Shown here: positions 37,746-49,346 of the stretch, piece by piece
Layout: each line of letters starts with the position of its first letter
Position numbering within the stretch: the stretch's first letter is position 1
From: Anodontia alba
Taxonomy: Eukaryota; Mollusca; Bivalvia; Lucinida; Lucinidae
DNA length: 64,000 nt
Assembly (NCBI GenBank): GCA_964016985.1
Contig: OZ024825.1
Location: forward strand, 6,323,056 to 6,387,055
Direction of reading: 5' to 3'
Position numbers and translations under genes: made by a program
The notes under the pieces: model-generated
What the model was told of the DNA's origin: nothing
What the model saw: the letters and a program-made list of their open reading frames with translations, nothing else
Databases searched by the model: none

Positions 37746-38160
37746 CACATACGTGCTATGAGAAACATAATAAGCTAATTAATATGAAGATACCAAGGTA
37801 ATGACTCAATCATAGATACAACCTTCCCAAGGCACTGAATAAGGGTTCAATGCCCAGCAGTCTGTTTCCAGTTTTTCAAAGCGTCGTTAGCTTAACGAGC
37901 TCGTTAAGGGTCATTTCGTTAACTGTTTTAGCGGATTCAATATACAAATTCTGATGTTTTTGCTGTAAAAATGTGAGTATCTTTTGCACTGCAAAAGCTA
38001 CTCACATTTTTTTAGCAAAACTTTTCAGCATATTTGCGTATCACTCGATGTAAATTTTAACGAATCGTTAACTAACGACATCGTTAGTTTTGAACAACTG
38101 GGCCCTGAATAAATATTTCAGCAAGCCGACATTTTTAAATATTTTTCTTATTTCTTTTCA

Positions 38161-38388
38161 TTAACTCTTTCGCTGCCAAATTTCAGACGACATTTGTCGT
38201 CTTTTTTTATAATTATTATTATTATTATTATAATTATTATTTAAATAAACTATTGCTTGGAAAGAAGTTGAAACACTGAACGTCAAACAGCGTAGATCCA
38301 GATGAGACGGCTCATTATGAGCCGTCTCATCTGATCTATGCTGTTTGCAAAAGCCTATTATCATCGCCTATGCCAGTGAAAGAGTTAA
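38161..38388. mobile_element. TTAACTCTTTCGCTGCC MITE, full copy, inside another MITE
   Basis: A 228-bp element with ends TTAACTCTTTCGCTGCCA and GCCAGTGAAAGAGTTAA and a central GATGAGACGGCTCAT palindrome. It splits a 'GCATGAAATGTCAAAG' family element (38108-38160 and 38389-38500). Confidence 0.8.
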
Positions 38389-38825
38389 ACAGGATTTGTC
38401 ATTTCCAGCAAATTGTATTCAGTGGAGACAATTTGCATGAAATGGTAAATCCTATAGAAAAAATATCAGTTTGTCGCCTGCTGAATTTCGACAATGAAAA
38501 CAAATCAGACAAAGAAAGAGGAATTGCAACAGATAAGCGAGTCACAGTATCTCTTTTAACCCTTAAAGTGCTAACCATAACTGGAGCAGACGACATTCTG
38601 TCTGATTCTTTTTACATGTGTGTATTTTTTCTTTTTTCTTTTTGTTTATCTTTGCTTTTTTAAGAGTAAATAAGACTTGACAATTCGTGTGAATTATCTA
38701 TTAATCGTTTGGTTTGTGTGTTTGTTTCCTTTTAGTGGCATCTCAATGGCTGTATGATGTCATATTATTGGCAACTTCTTCAAACTAGACAAAGTGACCA
38801 GTGGGTCACGTATAGCCCCGGATGT

Positions 38826-39024
38826 TATTTTTTATATTCTGCTCAAAATATAGATTCCTTGCACGTGTTAGAACCCCCTCGGCGAGGCGGATCTAACGAG
38901 TACTCACAATCTATGTTTTTGAGCAGAAATAAGAAAACTAATGTATACACTGTAAACCACAGTTCTACTATATAAAAGTTGGGTTTAAGGGGGTCAAAAT
39001 TACAAAAGGCATGTTTTCGTGATA
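38826..39024 (-). mobile_element. CATYACG MITE, copy 8 (left part missing)
   Basis: It begins within the left hairpin arm (TTCTGCTCAAAATATAG) and ends ATGTTTTCGTGAT. Confidence 0.77.
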
Positions 39025-39520
39025 TTAGCCTCATTGCCATTTCTACCCTAAGTATCTGGATATAAAACCTTAGCAAACAGTGTAGACCCAGATCAGACAT
39101 CACAGATAATGGTGTCTGTTCAGGGACAACATTCTTTTCCATTTATTTAGAGCTTTTACCAGTTGAGTCTGGACTCCTAATCCGCTCCCCTCCACCCCAC
39201 CCTCCATCACCACCACCACACAAACACACACTAACAGTTTTATTGGTAAACAGTGCAAACCCGGATCAGATGCAGCAAAACGCGGTATCTGATCGGGTCT
39301 CTACTGTTTGCAAATAGTTTAGAAATATCTAAATCACTTAGCTTGACATACCTAAACTGAAACCGACTCTTCCAATATATACTATGGCGAGAGTTTATTC
39401 AGTCTAAAATGGGTTAAAACATATCATCAGGGAAGCGAAAGGATTTGTCCAGCGTTTGGGTTAGGTATGGTAGGGTTAATATGATAAGTCATGTAATGTA
39501 AAGTGATTTTCAGCACTTAC

Positions 39521-39655
39521 CGCCAACGTTCAAACACATCTTGCAACAAGATTGTTTCCAGGTATAGCAGAATTCCTCGAATGAATATTCATATGTCTTC
39601 TTTAGGTCTTTACAGCTGTGCACACCATCTCCAGCATCTTCACAACCAGGTGGCG
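39521..39655 (-). CDS. Exon 5: first ShKT-like six-cysteine module
   Basis: The 135-base exon (phase 1 in and out) encodes about 45 residues: APPGCEDAGDG, HSCKDLKK, EEFCYTWKQSCCKMC. The six cysteines follow C-x(n)-C-x(n)-C-x(n)-CC-x2-C with an acidic residue just after the first Cys, as in ShKT domains. In animals such modules commonly sit beside extracellular proteases such as astacins and act in protein binding or channel modulation; the role here is unknown. The donor GTAAGT is consensus. The module is an endogenous protein domain, not evidence of a toxin. Confidence 0.8.
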
Positions 39656-40037
39656 CTAATTACCATAAAAAGATATTTTAAGAGGACCGAATATTTTGTT
39701 AGAGGATACAACTGTCAGAATTGCTTTAGTCCCTTCTGAAAAAGGGGTCTACTCTAAAAGGAAAGAACTTGTTAATTATTCCCCGTTTCTCAGAAGGGTA
39801 TTAGTGAACCGGAAAGCAAACAGGAAGTCACAAAAGTTGTCTTCTTCATAAACCAGGCGGAAAATCTACCCCTGTATCTTGTTTCCTTCAGGTAGAATTT
39901 CAGCTACACAAGGAAAATCATTTTTGTGACTTCCTGTTTGTTTGCTGTTTTGCTAACCTCTCCTAGAAATAGATGTGCTCCTATCACAAGGAAGGCAAAC
40001 ACAGCCGCAACATCAGAAACAATGTACCTTCCCAGCT

Positions 40038-40185
40038 AGCATTCTACATAAATCTATAGTGGGCCGTTATCGGCCCGTCGGCTACCCTGACGGGCCGATA
40101 ACGGTCCATAAATCTATAGTGGGCCGTTATCGGCCTGTCGGCTGATAACGGCCCGCTATAGATTTATGTAGAATGCTTACTGGGT
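40038..40185. repeat. GGGCCGTTATCGGCCCGTC foldback, duplicated arm
   Basis: Repeated ATAAATCTATAGTGGGCCG units in both orientations make a multi-arm hairpin. Related copies are at 51648-51730 and within 26370-26690 and 34530-34870, where similarity extends to about 330 bases. Confidence 0.75.
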
Positions 40186-40389
40186 TACGACATGTGCAGT
40201 GCATATTCAGATTACCCTTTGCATTTGGACAGTCTAGTCAGAATCTTTAGGGGGTTCAATATTCATAGTCAACGATGCAAAGTTTCTTCATGATGAGAAT
40301 GAAGACCTGATCAGACTGAGCAGATGCACACACTGATTAGTATTCGTAGGTGCACATGTCAGAAAGTATGCTCTCTCTTCCTCTCTCTC

Positions 40390-41650
40390 TTTCTCTCTCT
40401 CCCACATACACACACAGAGTGTAGACCATGATCACTTCTCTTTTTCAGGAGCAGTCTGGTCTGGGTCTACAGTTTTCATATGCCATATTGTTGGAAGTTT
40501 AGGACATTCACAAGGACATTATCGTAACAGCATTCGTCTTAAACATAATGCATTCATTACGAGCGTATCATTGGAGCAAACTTTTAATTCCCTTCAACAG
40601 AAGGCTTCACATGAAATGTGTATAAAATTGATCAAGTGGTTTCACAGGTGGGGATGATCAAATGGTTCAAAGTGGATAAAAGTGGTTTCCAGGTAGAACT
40701 GATCAAATGGATCAAAGTCGTTTCCAGGTAGAACTGATTATGTGGTTCAAAGTCTGTGTTAATCCATGGCTCTCAAAAAAAAGGTAGGCTCTGCATATGG
40801 GGAAATCAATTTTGAGAAGACGATAAATGACTAGAAGTATAGCAAAAAAAAGTTTTATTCATTTATCTATTTGAAACCATTTTGATAAAGTATAGAATTT
40901 GAAGATCAAAAAGAATCATAAATAAGTATAACTTAATTTATTTAAAAGTGTTTTTTATCTATTCATTCTGTTTTTTTTTTATTTATTTCTCTATTTATTT
41001 ATTTATTTATTTGTTTATCTAATCAGGAATTAATCAACTATTACACTGAAACTATTATAACTACGCAAAAACTTATAGAAATAAACTTGCTTTCATTATC
41101 CAGTGAACATAACTTATTCAAAAGCATTTTCAACATAAAATTTCACAAAAATAAGTGATAGAATTTACTAGGTATCTGAAATGTTCATATATTTTTGGAA
41201 GGTTTTTTTTTAAGGAAACAAATTCCGTCCTTTAAAATAGCGATGTCCGGGTGAGCGGGCGGGCGGACGTCGGGCGTCGTCCCAGGTTAACCTTTTGGTT
41301 AACCTTTTTTCAAAGTTGTATGTTACCTTTAATTGTTCTTAATTTAAAACTTGTGATAATAAATTAGGTAAATAAAATAATGCCTGCCATTTCTTCTTTG
41401 TTCAGTCATTAATGGAGAACATAGATTTAGAAAAGAAAACATTTTTTAGCTTCAAATTAAGCTCAAAATTTTTGTTTTATGACAACTCTTATAACAATTT
41501 TGATCTTTTGAAGTGTTCATCTTTTAGTGTATACATATATAAAAGTAAATATTATCGTATTTCTTTTTTTTTTCTTATTTTTCTTATTAATTTTTATTAT
41601 GTTTTTGACAACTCTGAAACTAAGAATCATTATAACTCAATAAGAATACA

Positions 41651-41684
<34 letters not shown>

Positions 41685-42090
41685 TTAGATATTTCTTATA
41701 AAAAAGTAATCAATAAAATTTATAATTAAATCAAAGTGTTATATAGTTCAGATAAAACTTTATTAGATTATGTTCGTTTCCCTCTTTCTGGCCCCACCTA
41801 AACAGACAGTGATGATCCCTCATAATCACTTAGATAATCCAGCCTTTGATGTGAGCCAACACTATCAGGGTTTATATTGATGCAATCATTATTGATCATC
41901 CCAGCCAGGAGGCGGGTAATATTGGCTTTAAAACGTGGAAAAGGACAGGAAAAAGGCGAGTGATCGCAACAATTCAACCTGGGCTTTTAACTCAGGTTAC
42001 TTGTACCAGCAGACATAAGATTGTGTAAATGAGGGTTTTCCGATGCAGTATTTGATTACTTATCCTTAAAATCATCAAGAAAATATCTGT
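40390..42090. other. Intron sequence between exons 4 and 5
   Basis: A short tandem stretch (TCAAATGGATCAAAG, GTTTCCAGGTAGAACTGAT) spans 40625-40755. AT-rich sequence with poly-T/A tracts follows, and a GGCGGGCGGACG scrap lies at 41255. No coding evidence. Confidence 0.5.
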
Positions 42091-42093
42091 TAC

Positions 42094-42133
42094 CTTGCCA
42101 GTCTTTAGCAACACATGCTCCACTCATACACCA
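42094..42133 (-). CDS. Exon 4: micro-exon of the ADAMTS-type cysteine-rich domain
   Basis: This 40-base micro-exon encodes WCMSGACVAKDWQ plus one base. It completes the GTxCGxxKWCxxGxCV signature begun in exon 3. The acceptor is TTTTTACAG and the donor GTAACA in phase 1. It was found only because exon 3 ends in phase 0 exactly before the expected Trp-Cys. A gene predictor could easily miss an exon this short. Confidence 0.82.
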
Positions 42134-42847
42134 CTGTAAAAACAAAAGAAAAGTACATCATGTACTTATTAATTAGTGTTGTCCCGATGACTGCTTATAA
42201 TCGACCATCAGTCACTTATGTTTTTGTGACTGATGATCGGAATGAATTTCACAGTCATCTAATCAGAAAATTCTATCATTAGTAACATACTTTCTTCTGG
42301 CTTTTTTTATTTTGATAAAAAAGTTGAAAAAAAACACACACACACTGAGCTGTCTATTTGGGCAATTTGTGGTAAATTAAGATGAGCATAGTTCCAGACA
42401 AGATGGTGCAGCCAATTTTAATATTTTTTTCTTATTTCTCCAGAAGAACATAGCCTGGAAACCCATAATGTCCTTTACCTAAGATTCAGCAATTCTGCTA
42501 TCAAGTTTTTACTGCAAGAATCATTTTCTGTACATATATGTTATAAATTTGACTAAATGCATATGAGAATCTTAAGATTTAAAGAAACAAAGAAATAAAA
42601 CTCACATCGTTACATTCTACAATCTTCTGAAAATGAAGGGGTGTTTTGGGCATGTTCTCATATCTCCGTTCACTCAAATGTCTTTGATTATCACAGGCAG
42701 CAAGATTCATTCTATGCGTATTATATATAAAGCGTATTTAATTTTGACTATAACTGTTCTATATTGTTGATACTATTTATATTCATTCACATGCATGTCA
42801 CTGGTTATTGGTACCCCTCTAAATATTTAGCATTTTGTGACAAAAAA

Positions 42848-43797
42848 AGTAAGAGAAAAGTCCAGGGAGTGCCACAATCACAAACCGCAGCCCTTCCCAG
42901 ACCCAAGAGGAAGAGGAAACCGACAAATCTAAACAAGCCTAAACCGAACAAACGTACGAAAAGCACTAAGATTAGCTCTCTTTTCCCCAAGCGAGGTAAT
43001 CGCAATACTAAAAGGACTGAAAAACACAAGAACAAAATGACACACGGAAAGACATACAACAAATTGCCTCGTAGAATAAACCACAAAGCAAGAAAGAGTA
43101 AGACTAACACCGGGACCACCGCCTTAGAACGGTCGGTAGAGCAAACCACCGGGGGGTTTAAAGCACTTTTACAGCTAGCTGACCACCCTGGGTCCCGATG
43201 CTACTCTTAATACAGAAATACATAACAATTCGGTTCGCATAAAGGCTCCCAACTCAGTCAATGCATCAAAGCGAAAACATAAAAATCAAATTAATCACTA
43301 TAATAAACAAAGACGAATACTCATGGCTAATTCTACTGTATGCCAGAGTAAATGAAAACCAATAGTTGAACCACTGCGGGCCAAGCCAAAGACATATCGT
43401 CAAGCCCCAACCCACTGGTTAAAGTTTTACGAAGAGGCCGTCAGTGAGTCTGAGGCCCGAACCGCCGTCGTGTAATTAAAGAGTGAAACATAGCCATCAA
43501 CAATGATTGGGTTGACAACTAGGCATGCAGTCTGCCGCATAATATCCAGGCTATAGCCAATTCTTTTATAACGGTTAATAAAGTTTCTGAATTGCTCCGA
43601 AAAGTTAGATTTACCTACAATTTTTCTAAATCTGTACACTAAGTCACCGTAAAATTCGGGTTCCGATATACCTTGTTGCAGAAGTGTTTTCAGACTGACG
43701 CTATATTTTTCTAACAAGGCACTATATATCAAATCAAAATCGTCCCGTTTATCATAAATTTTGGTGGAAACTGTACCATTAGATATACATAGATTAT
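42848..43797 (-). mobile_element. Second RT-element copy with internal deletion
   Basis: On the minus strand it reads RT fragment (43797-43427; ISEPEFYGDLVYRFRKIVGK, DIMRQTACLVVNPIIVDGY), then the complete tail to 42848. Compared with the copy at 60-61 kb, about 215 bases are missing at 43720-43730 and the 5' end stops at ACATAGATT. Confidence 0.82.
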
Positions 43798-43799
43798 AT

Positions 43800-44700
43800 A
43801 AGTTTGATTTTTATGCATAAAATTAAAAGCGAAAACTGATTTTTTTCAAAATCAACTGTAACGTTAGTTATTTCTTATTAATTTTAATGTGGCATAAATT
43901 TAAGAAAGATTTGCTTTCATATTATCCTAAGCAGAAGATGAGCGGTGTTATGGGGGTGAACGGAATTATGAGAATAGGCCATATGTTGTACTTATTAGAC
44001 GTGTTTCTTTGAGATACTCAAATAAGACAAAATAGCAGTATAATGTAGTTGCATAAAAGTGCCTTATCTGGAGCTATGAGTGAATACATTTGCTTACAAA
44101 CCTGAAATAAGAGCCTGCAAGAAAACTATGGTACATATCCTAAAATTTCGAACACCAAAGTGTATGACAAAACGACATATGCAAACAGTGCAGATCGACC
44201 CAGATCAGACTGTTCCTGAAGGAGCAGTCTGATCAGTGTCTACACTGTTATTTTTCCATTCCATTAAGTATTTAACTCTTTCGCTGCCATTGTTTACCAA
44301 TTACCATTTGAGGTCTCCAGACTAAAATGGGTAAATATGACTGCATTATTCACATCACTCAGCTAGTTCCACAGGACGGCAGTGACAATTAGAGAACTTG
44401 TTCATTTCCTTTCCATACATATTTACTTTCCTGGTGTGGCTTGAAACTTGTGTTAAAATTGTCTAATCAATTTCAATACAGAGATTAAACGCTATTATAT
44501 TTTTCTTCTGAGAAACTTTAGCAATCATCTGTCAGAAAGTATCATAGTGCTAGTACTATAGATGTGTTTCATAGAAGAAAGGCCATTTGTGTTAAATAAA
44601 ACAATAAATTAATATATTTGAGAAAATCATAATGTTTGTATTTCATTTACTAATAAAACGATTACGATCGTTAAATCATATGTCGTGTACTTTTTAAGCT
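43800..44700. other. Intron sequence between exons 3 and 4
   Basis: Apart from a TTAACCC MITE fragment (44150-44340), no feature is recognised. Confidence 0.5.
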
Positions 44701-45420
44701 TTAACTCTTTCATTGCCACAGGCGTTAATAATAGCTTTTGCAAACAGCATAGATCCGGATGAGACGGCTCATCCGTCTCATCTGGATCTAAGCTGTTAGA
44801 CATTCAGTCTTTCAAAATAGAAGGGAAGGCAATGATCAGGAATCGATACAATTATCCCATCAGAGACATCAAAGGGAAAGAAACACAAACACGAACAAAC
44901 ACAAATTTTACATATAAACGTCTTTATCTAGTACAGATTATATTTCATTTCCTTTGGGATGATTGGGCCCATTGTGGAACTTTTGAAAATGGAGTTCTGC
45001 TCATGTATACACTAGAGGGCGTAAGCAGTGTTGCAAATTTCCATGTGTCATTTTGTTCTTGTGTTTTTCAGTCCTTTGAGTATTGCGATTACCTCGCTTG
45101 GGGAAGAGAGACGTAAACCTTAGCGCTTTTCGTACGTTTGTTCGATTTGTGCTTGTTTGGATTTGTCGGTTTCCTCTTCCTCTTGGGGTCTGGGAAGGGC
45201 TGCGGTTTGTGATTGTGGCACTCCCTGGACTTTTCTCTTACTTTTTTTTTCATTAGTGCTTAAGAAGAGTCTCAATAAAACCGAGACTCCCATTTTCTTA
45301 TCTGTAGTGTGTTATTTGTTTCCAAAGGCAATCTTTTTGACGTTTATTTCCAAGTGATTGTTTGTTTAAATAAAAAGCAGACGACATTTGTCGTCTGAAA
45401 TTTGGCGCCGAAAGAGTTAA
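44701..45420 (-). mobile_element. TTAACTCTTTCGCTG MITE split by two nested insertions
   Basis: The outer ends TTAACTCTTTCATTGCCA (44701-44835) and the part ending AAAGAGTTAA (about 45340-45420) are two halves of one element, as seen intact at 38161-38388. Between them sits a second element (44836-45335) like 52385-52600 reversed. That element is itself split by an RT-element tail (45036-45247). Confidence 0.72.
45036..45247 (+). mobile_element. RT-element tail, 5' truncated, innermost of three nested elements
   Basis: It starts at CCATGTGTCATTTTG and ends CTCTTAC plus a T-run. Its flanks rejoin to give the sequence found uninterrupted near 52470-52490. Confidence 0.78.
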
Positions 45421-46786
45421 TGTACGTTACTATACCAAATTTAGTGCGATAGATACACATGTGTGCTTTTATCTTTGTCAGTGTCGCTAAACCCCAAAAG
45501 TTGAAAAACATAACAGGTGATGGATAAGACTCGTCAAGCGAAGCGCACCCCTCCGAGCACATTTTAAATACGCATCCCCTGAGAAAGGGCAACCACAGAC
45601 ATCAGGCAAGAGATGCCTACCCATGTCTTATAGGCGCCCACACACCGAGCCCTCCTCAACTACCATGACCCACGCAACACGGCAGCCCCGGCCATCAGGT
45701 AAGAAATTACCAGCACAGCGAGATCTTACAAAAAGGTAAAATTAGTCTAAACTGTGGAACCAAATCCGCTAAGATTCATGTCGCAGTGACAAGTCAGTCT
45801 TAGTTTCAGACAAATTAAGAATTTAAATATTGAACAGTCAGTGGTATAAAAGGTAATTTAAACCAGTACTTAATTACTGATATCAACATAAAATATCAGC
45901 ATCGACTATGAAACGCTGATTACTGAGCCGATGATATTCTCGGGGATGAACAAATCATCCACCGGCTGTGATATCGACCCAGCGGTTTGAATATATTTGT
46001 GACTACACCGAATTTAGTGCGACAGATGTGCATCTGTGATTTTATCCTCGTCAGTGTCGCTAAACCCCAAATGTTGAAGAAAAAAAAATGATGGGCAAAA
46101 CTCGGAAAGCGAAGCACCCCCCACCAACCACCCTCCGTGCACACTTTAATGACGCATCCCCTGAGACAGGGCAACCGGAGACATCAGAAAAGTGACATCT
46201 ACCCATGGACTTAGAGGCATTCCCCATCGCCACCTAAGTCACCATGACCACGCAACATGGCAGCCCCGGCCATCAGGAAAGAAATGTCCAAAACAGCGAG
46301 ATCTTACAAAGGTAAAATAAGTCTAAATATGGAACCATTTCTGCTAAGATTCATGTCACAGTGACAAGTCAGTCTCAGTTTTAGACAGATTTAGAATTTA
46401 GATATTGAACATTCAGTGGTATAAAGTTACTTAATTACTTACATCAACACCAAAGTATCAGCATCAGCAATAAAACACTGATTCACCCACCCTGTGGTTT
46501 GAATATACGTAAGTATACCAAATAAGGTGTGACAGTTACGCATTTGTGATTTTATCTTTGTCAATATCGCTAAACCCCAAAGGCTAGAAAACAAAACAGG
46601 TGATGGGAAAGACTTGGCAAGCGAAGCGCACGCCCTCCTACCACAAATCAACTGACGCATCCCCTGAGACAAGGCAACTACGGAAATCAGGCAAGAGACG
46701 CCTACTCATAGACATAGGCGTCCCCCATCGAGCACCGAGCCACATCAACTACACCATGATCCGCACAACACGGCAGCACACCCCCA

Positions 46787-46789
<3 letters not shown>

Positions 46790-46838
<49 letters not shown>
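46790..46838. repeat. (CA)n microsatellite
   Basis: It is present in only one unit of the surrounding tandem array. Confidence 0.95.
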
Positions 46839-46840
<2 letters not shown>

Positions 46841-47126
46841 CCTTATCCCCCTCCACCAGGAAAGAAATGTCCAACACAGCGAGATCCTACAAAACGTAAA
46901 ATAAGTCTAAAATGTGGAACCCAAAGTTGCTAAGAATCATGTCGGATTATGAGTCAGTATTAGTTTTAGACAAATCTAGAATATAAATATCGAACATTCA
47001 GTGGTATAATAGTTAATTTTAAATCAATACTTAATTACAGACATGAACACCAAAGTATCAGCATCAGCAATGAAATACTGATTGCTGACCTGATGATATA
47101 CTAGGGACAAACAAATCATCCACCGG

Positions 47127-47420
47127 CAAGTGCTTTAAACCCCAGGTGGTTTATTCTACTGATCGTTCTAAGGCAGAGGTCCCGGTGTTAGTCTTACTCT
47201 TTGTTAGTTTGTGGTTTATTCTACGAGGCGATTTGTTTCAAGTCTTGCCTTGCATTATTTTGTTCTTGTGTTTTTCAGTCGTTTTAGCATTGCGATTAAT
47301 TCGCTTGTGGAAGAGAGAGCTAATCTTAGTGCTTTTTGTACGTTTCCTCTTCTTCTTGGTATCTGGGAAAGGCTGCAGCCCGTAATTGTGGCACTCCCTG
47401 GACTTTTTTCTTACATTTTT
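47127..47420 (+). mobile_element. RT-element tail inside a tandem-array unit
   Basis: It starts at AGTGCTTTAAACC and ends TGGACTTTTTTCTTAC with a T-run. It interrupts the array whose fourth, partial unit resumes at 47427. Confidence 0.78.
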
Positions 47421-47619
47421 TTTAAATACATGCGTAACTATACCAAATTTAGTTCGACAGATGCGTATTTGTGATTTATAATCGTCAGTGTCGCTAAACC
47501 CCAAAAGTAGGAGACAATTTGCTTCAAGTACTTAATGCCATTTTCTAGGAAAGCAAATTATATATATATTTAAAAGTGACGTCTGCTGAAATTTTAACCC
47601 AGCATGCAAAGTGTTAATT

Positions 47620-48010
47620 TGATAAACAACGTAATGGGATTTTATTTTTGTACAAAAAAGAATCATACCTTGAACTAAAAGCTGAATTTTCATACATAAA
47701 ATAACTGGCCATTGCTTTATATGAAAATACTGCATAGAAATTCAACAGTAATTGCATTTCAACAAATTGCATGCACTTTGAACCATAGAATTTTTCATGC
47801 ATGACAAGCAACTGTTCCCAGTATATAACTATTCACTGAAATACATGTAGGTAGATATAACTAACTGGCCATGCTCATATCACAATTAAATACTCCAGAT
47901 ATAGTTAACATCAGAATTTAAATCCTTACTGTATGTTTAAATGTTTGGAATATCTACTCAAAAACATACATATTATGGAGAACTGACCTGACATGTACGG
48001 CTTATAGAAA
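47620..48010. other. No feature recognised
   Basis: AT-rich intron sequence without repeat-family or coding signals. Confidence 0.5.
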
Positions 48011-48012
48011 TA

Positions 48013-48389
48013 CAGCAAAATTCTACTATTAAGACCATCTTTGGACTGCCTTAAAATGGTCTTAATAGTGGGATGATTTTGGTATTGAATATGAAAGAAT
48101 AAGAAAGAAACCATTTAGGGATTGACAGCAGCTGCTCTTAACCCTGAAAGCGCCAATCACAACTGCAGCAGACAACAATTTGTTTATTATTATTATTATT
48201 ATTATTTTTCAGAGAAAACAAGTCTTGCTATTTCATGTGAATCGTCTGTTTGGCAGGCGATTCACATGAAATGTGAATACTTTTTTCTCTGAAAAATTAA
48301 AATATAAATTTTTGAATGTCGTCTGCTCCACATTTTGCTTGGCGCTTTAAGGATTAATAGCGGGTGGTCTTAATAGAGGAACTTTGCTG
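48013..48389. mobile_element. TA-flanked TIR element (CAGCAAAATTCTACTATTAAG)
   Basis: The two ends are near-perfect inverted repeats flanked by TA (48011-48012, 48390-48391). A 220-bp foldback is nested inside. TA duplication and CAG ends suggest a pogo/Tc1-mariner relative. Confidence 0.75.
48138..48357. mobile_element. TTAA-ended foldback inside a TA-TIR element
   Basis: It runs TTAACCCTGAAAGCGCC to GGCGCTTTAAGGATTAA, with a strong hairpin built on CATTTCATGTGAATCGTCTG. It sits inside 48013-48389. Confidence 0.8.
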
Positions 48390-48806
48390 TATTATTGTTT
48401 ATTGAGGATTATCTCCTAATGTTCCTGATAAGTGTTCTCCTTCAAGATCTATTTGGCAAAAGAAAACTCAGTGGTACAAAGCAAACCTTTCAATTTGAAC
48501 TTTTATGAAATGCTTAAAACATTAACCTGTTTTCACGGAGAATAAAACCATTTCGTTAACTTCAAGAACAAAAATGAAAAAGAAGTGGTGCAAATTCAAA
48601 AATATCAATTTAAACAATTTAGTTAAATTTTCCAAAATGTGTTTTCATCAATGTAAATGGCAGTGGTGGAGATCTGCTATACAGTGATTTTTTTTTAAAC
48701 AAAATTATACAAACTTTCTTTCAGTGCCAAAATTAGCTGTCTATCTTTCTAGCCCTTGGGTAAGCAAAATTTACTCTCCGGATCTTCGACTACTTGATAT
48801 TCCTAC

Positions 48807-48923
48807 CTTGTTCGTACCGCATGTTGTTCCGATTGCTGCTCTGTGTATGTGATCATATAAGTCATCACGACATTTTCCATTTTTGTCACTGCATTTCATA
48901 ACAAGGCACACTTGGGTTGTATT
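48807..48923 (-). CDS. Exon 3: ADAMTS-type cysteine-rich domain, middle part
   Basis: The 117-base, phase-0 exon encodes 39 residues with VCLVMKC, a GKC and the ending AAIGTTCGTNK. The GTxCGxxK signature is diagnostic of the ADAMTS cysteine-rich domain (the block modelled as ADAM_CR_2). The acceptor is a T-rich tract ending ACAG and the donor is GTAGGA. The open frame upstream of the acceptor is intron and should not be counted. Joined to the next exon the signature becomes CGTNKWCMSGAC, the classic continuation. Confidence 0.85.
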
Positions 48924-49346
48924 CTGTTTAAGAAAGAATACAGCTATGTGAACAATGAAACCATATACAGTATATGTCATAAAACTTGGAACACTTCGTT
49001 CCATTCTTTTTGGTCTAAAGTTTGGTTTTTTATCCAGTTATTTCTGCGACCTTGTCGTGCTGAATAAATTAAGATGACACGCCCACTTCTAATTTTCAGC
49101 CAATCAGATTACTCGATCCAGGGTTTTGATATAAACTATTCAGAAATAAGAAAAAATATCAGTATTTTTATATGTAAAAAGCGCCTTATCAGGAGATATA
49201 TTTTACAACATTTGAACTGAGGGTGGAGATTTGGTATTTTTTTTTAAATAAAAAACCTTGGTTGTTTGTACTACTGACCATTTCAAGGCGGCACTTCTTG
49301 TGTTGCGTCTTCTTTGCTTCATGCAGTGCTCATTTCCTTTTGTTTG

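Larger units (their letters stand above)
45423..47505. repeat. Tandem array of about 0.5-kb units
   Basis: Units start at about 45423, 45995, 46506 and (partial) 47427 with an ACTATACCAAATTTAGT-like block. They share GTGTCGCTAAACCCCAAA, CGCATCCCCTGAGA and GCAACACGGCAGCC. Unit 3 has gained a (CA)n run and an RT-element tail. Open frames on the minus strand are not conserved between units. Confidence 0.82.

Noticed and set aside
41412..41729. 105-codon frame rich in Phe, Tyr, Lys
   Set aside because: It is AT-rich intron sequence ending in an A-run, with no motif and no splice context.
45344..46672. Minus-strand frames starting MPFLRGC / MPCLRGC / MSQGMRQ
   Set aside because: They fall on equivalent parts of the tandem units but are not conserved in length or frame.
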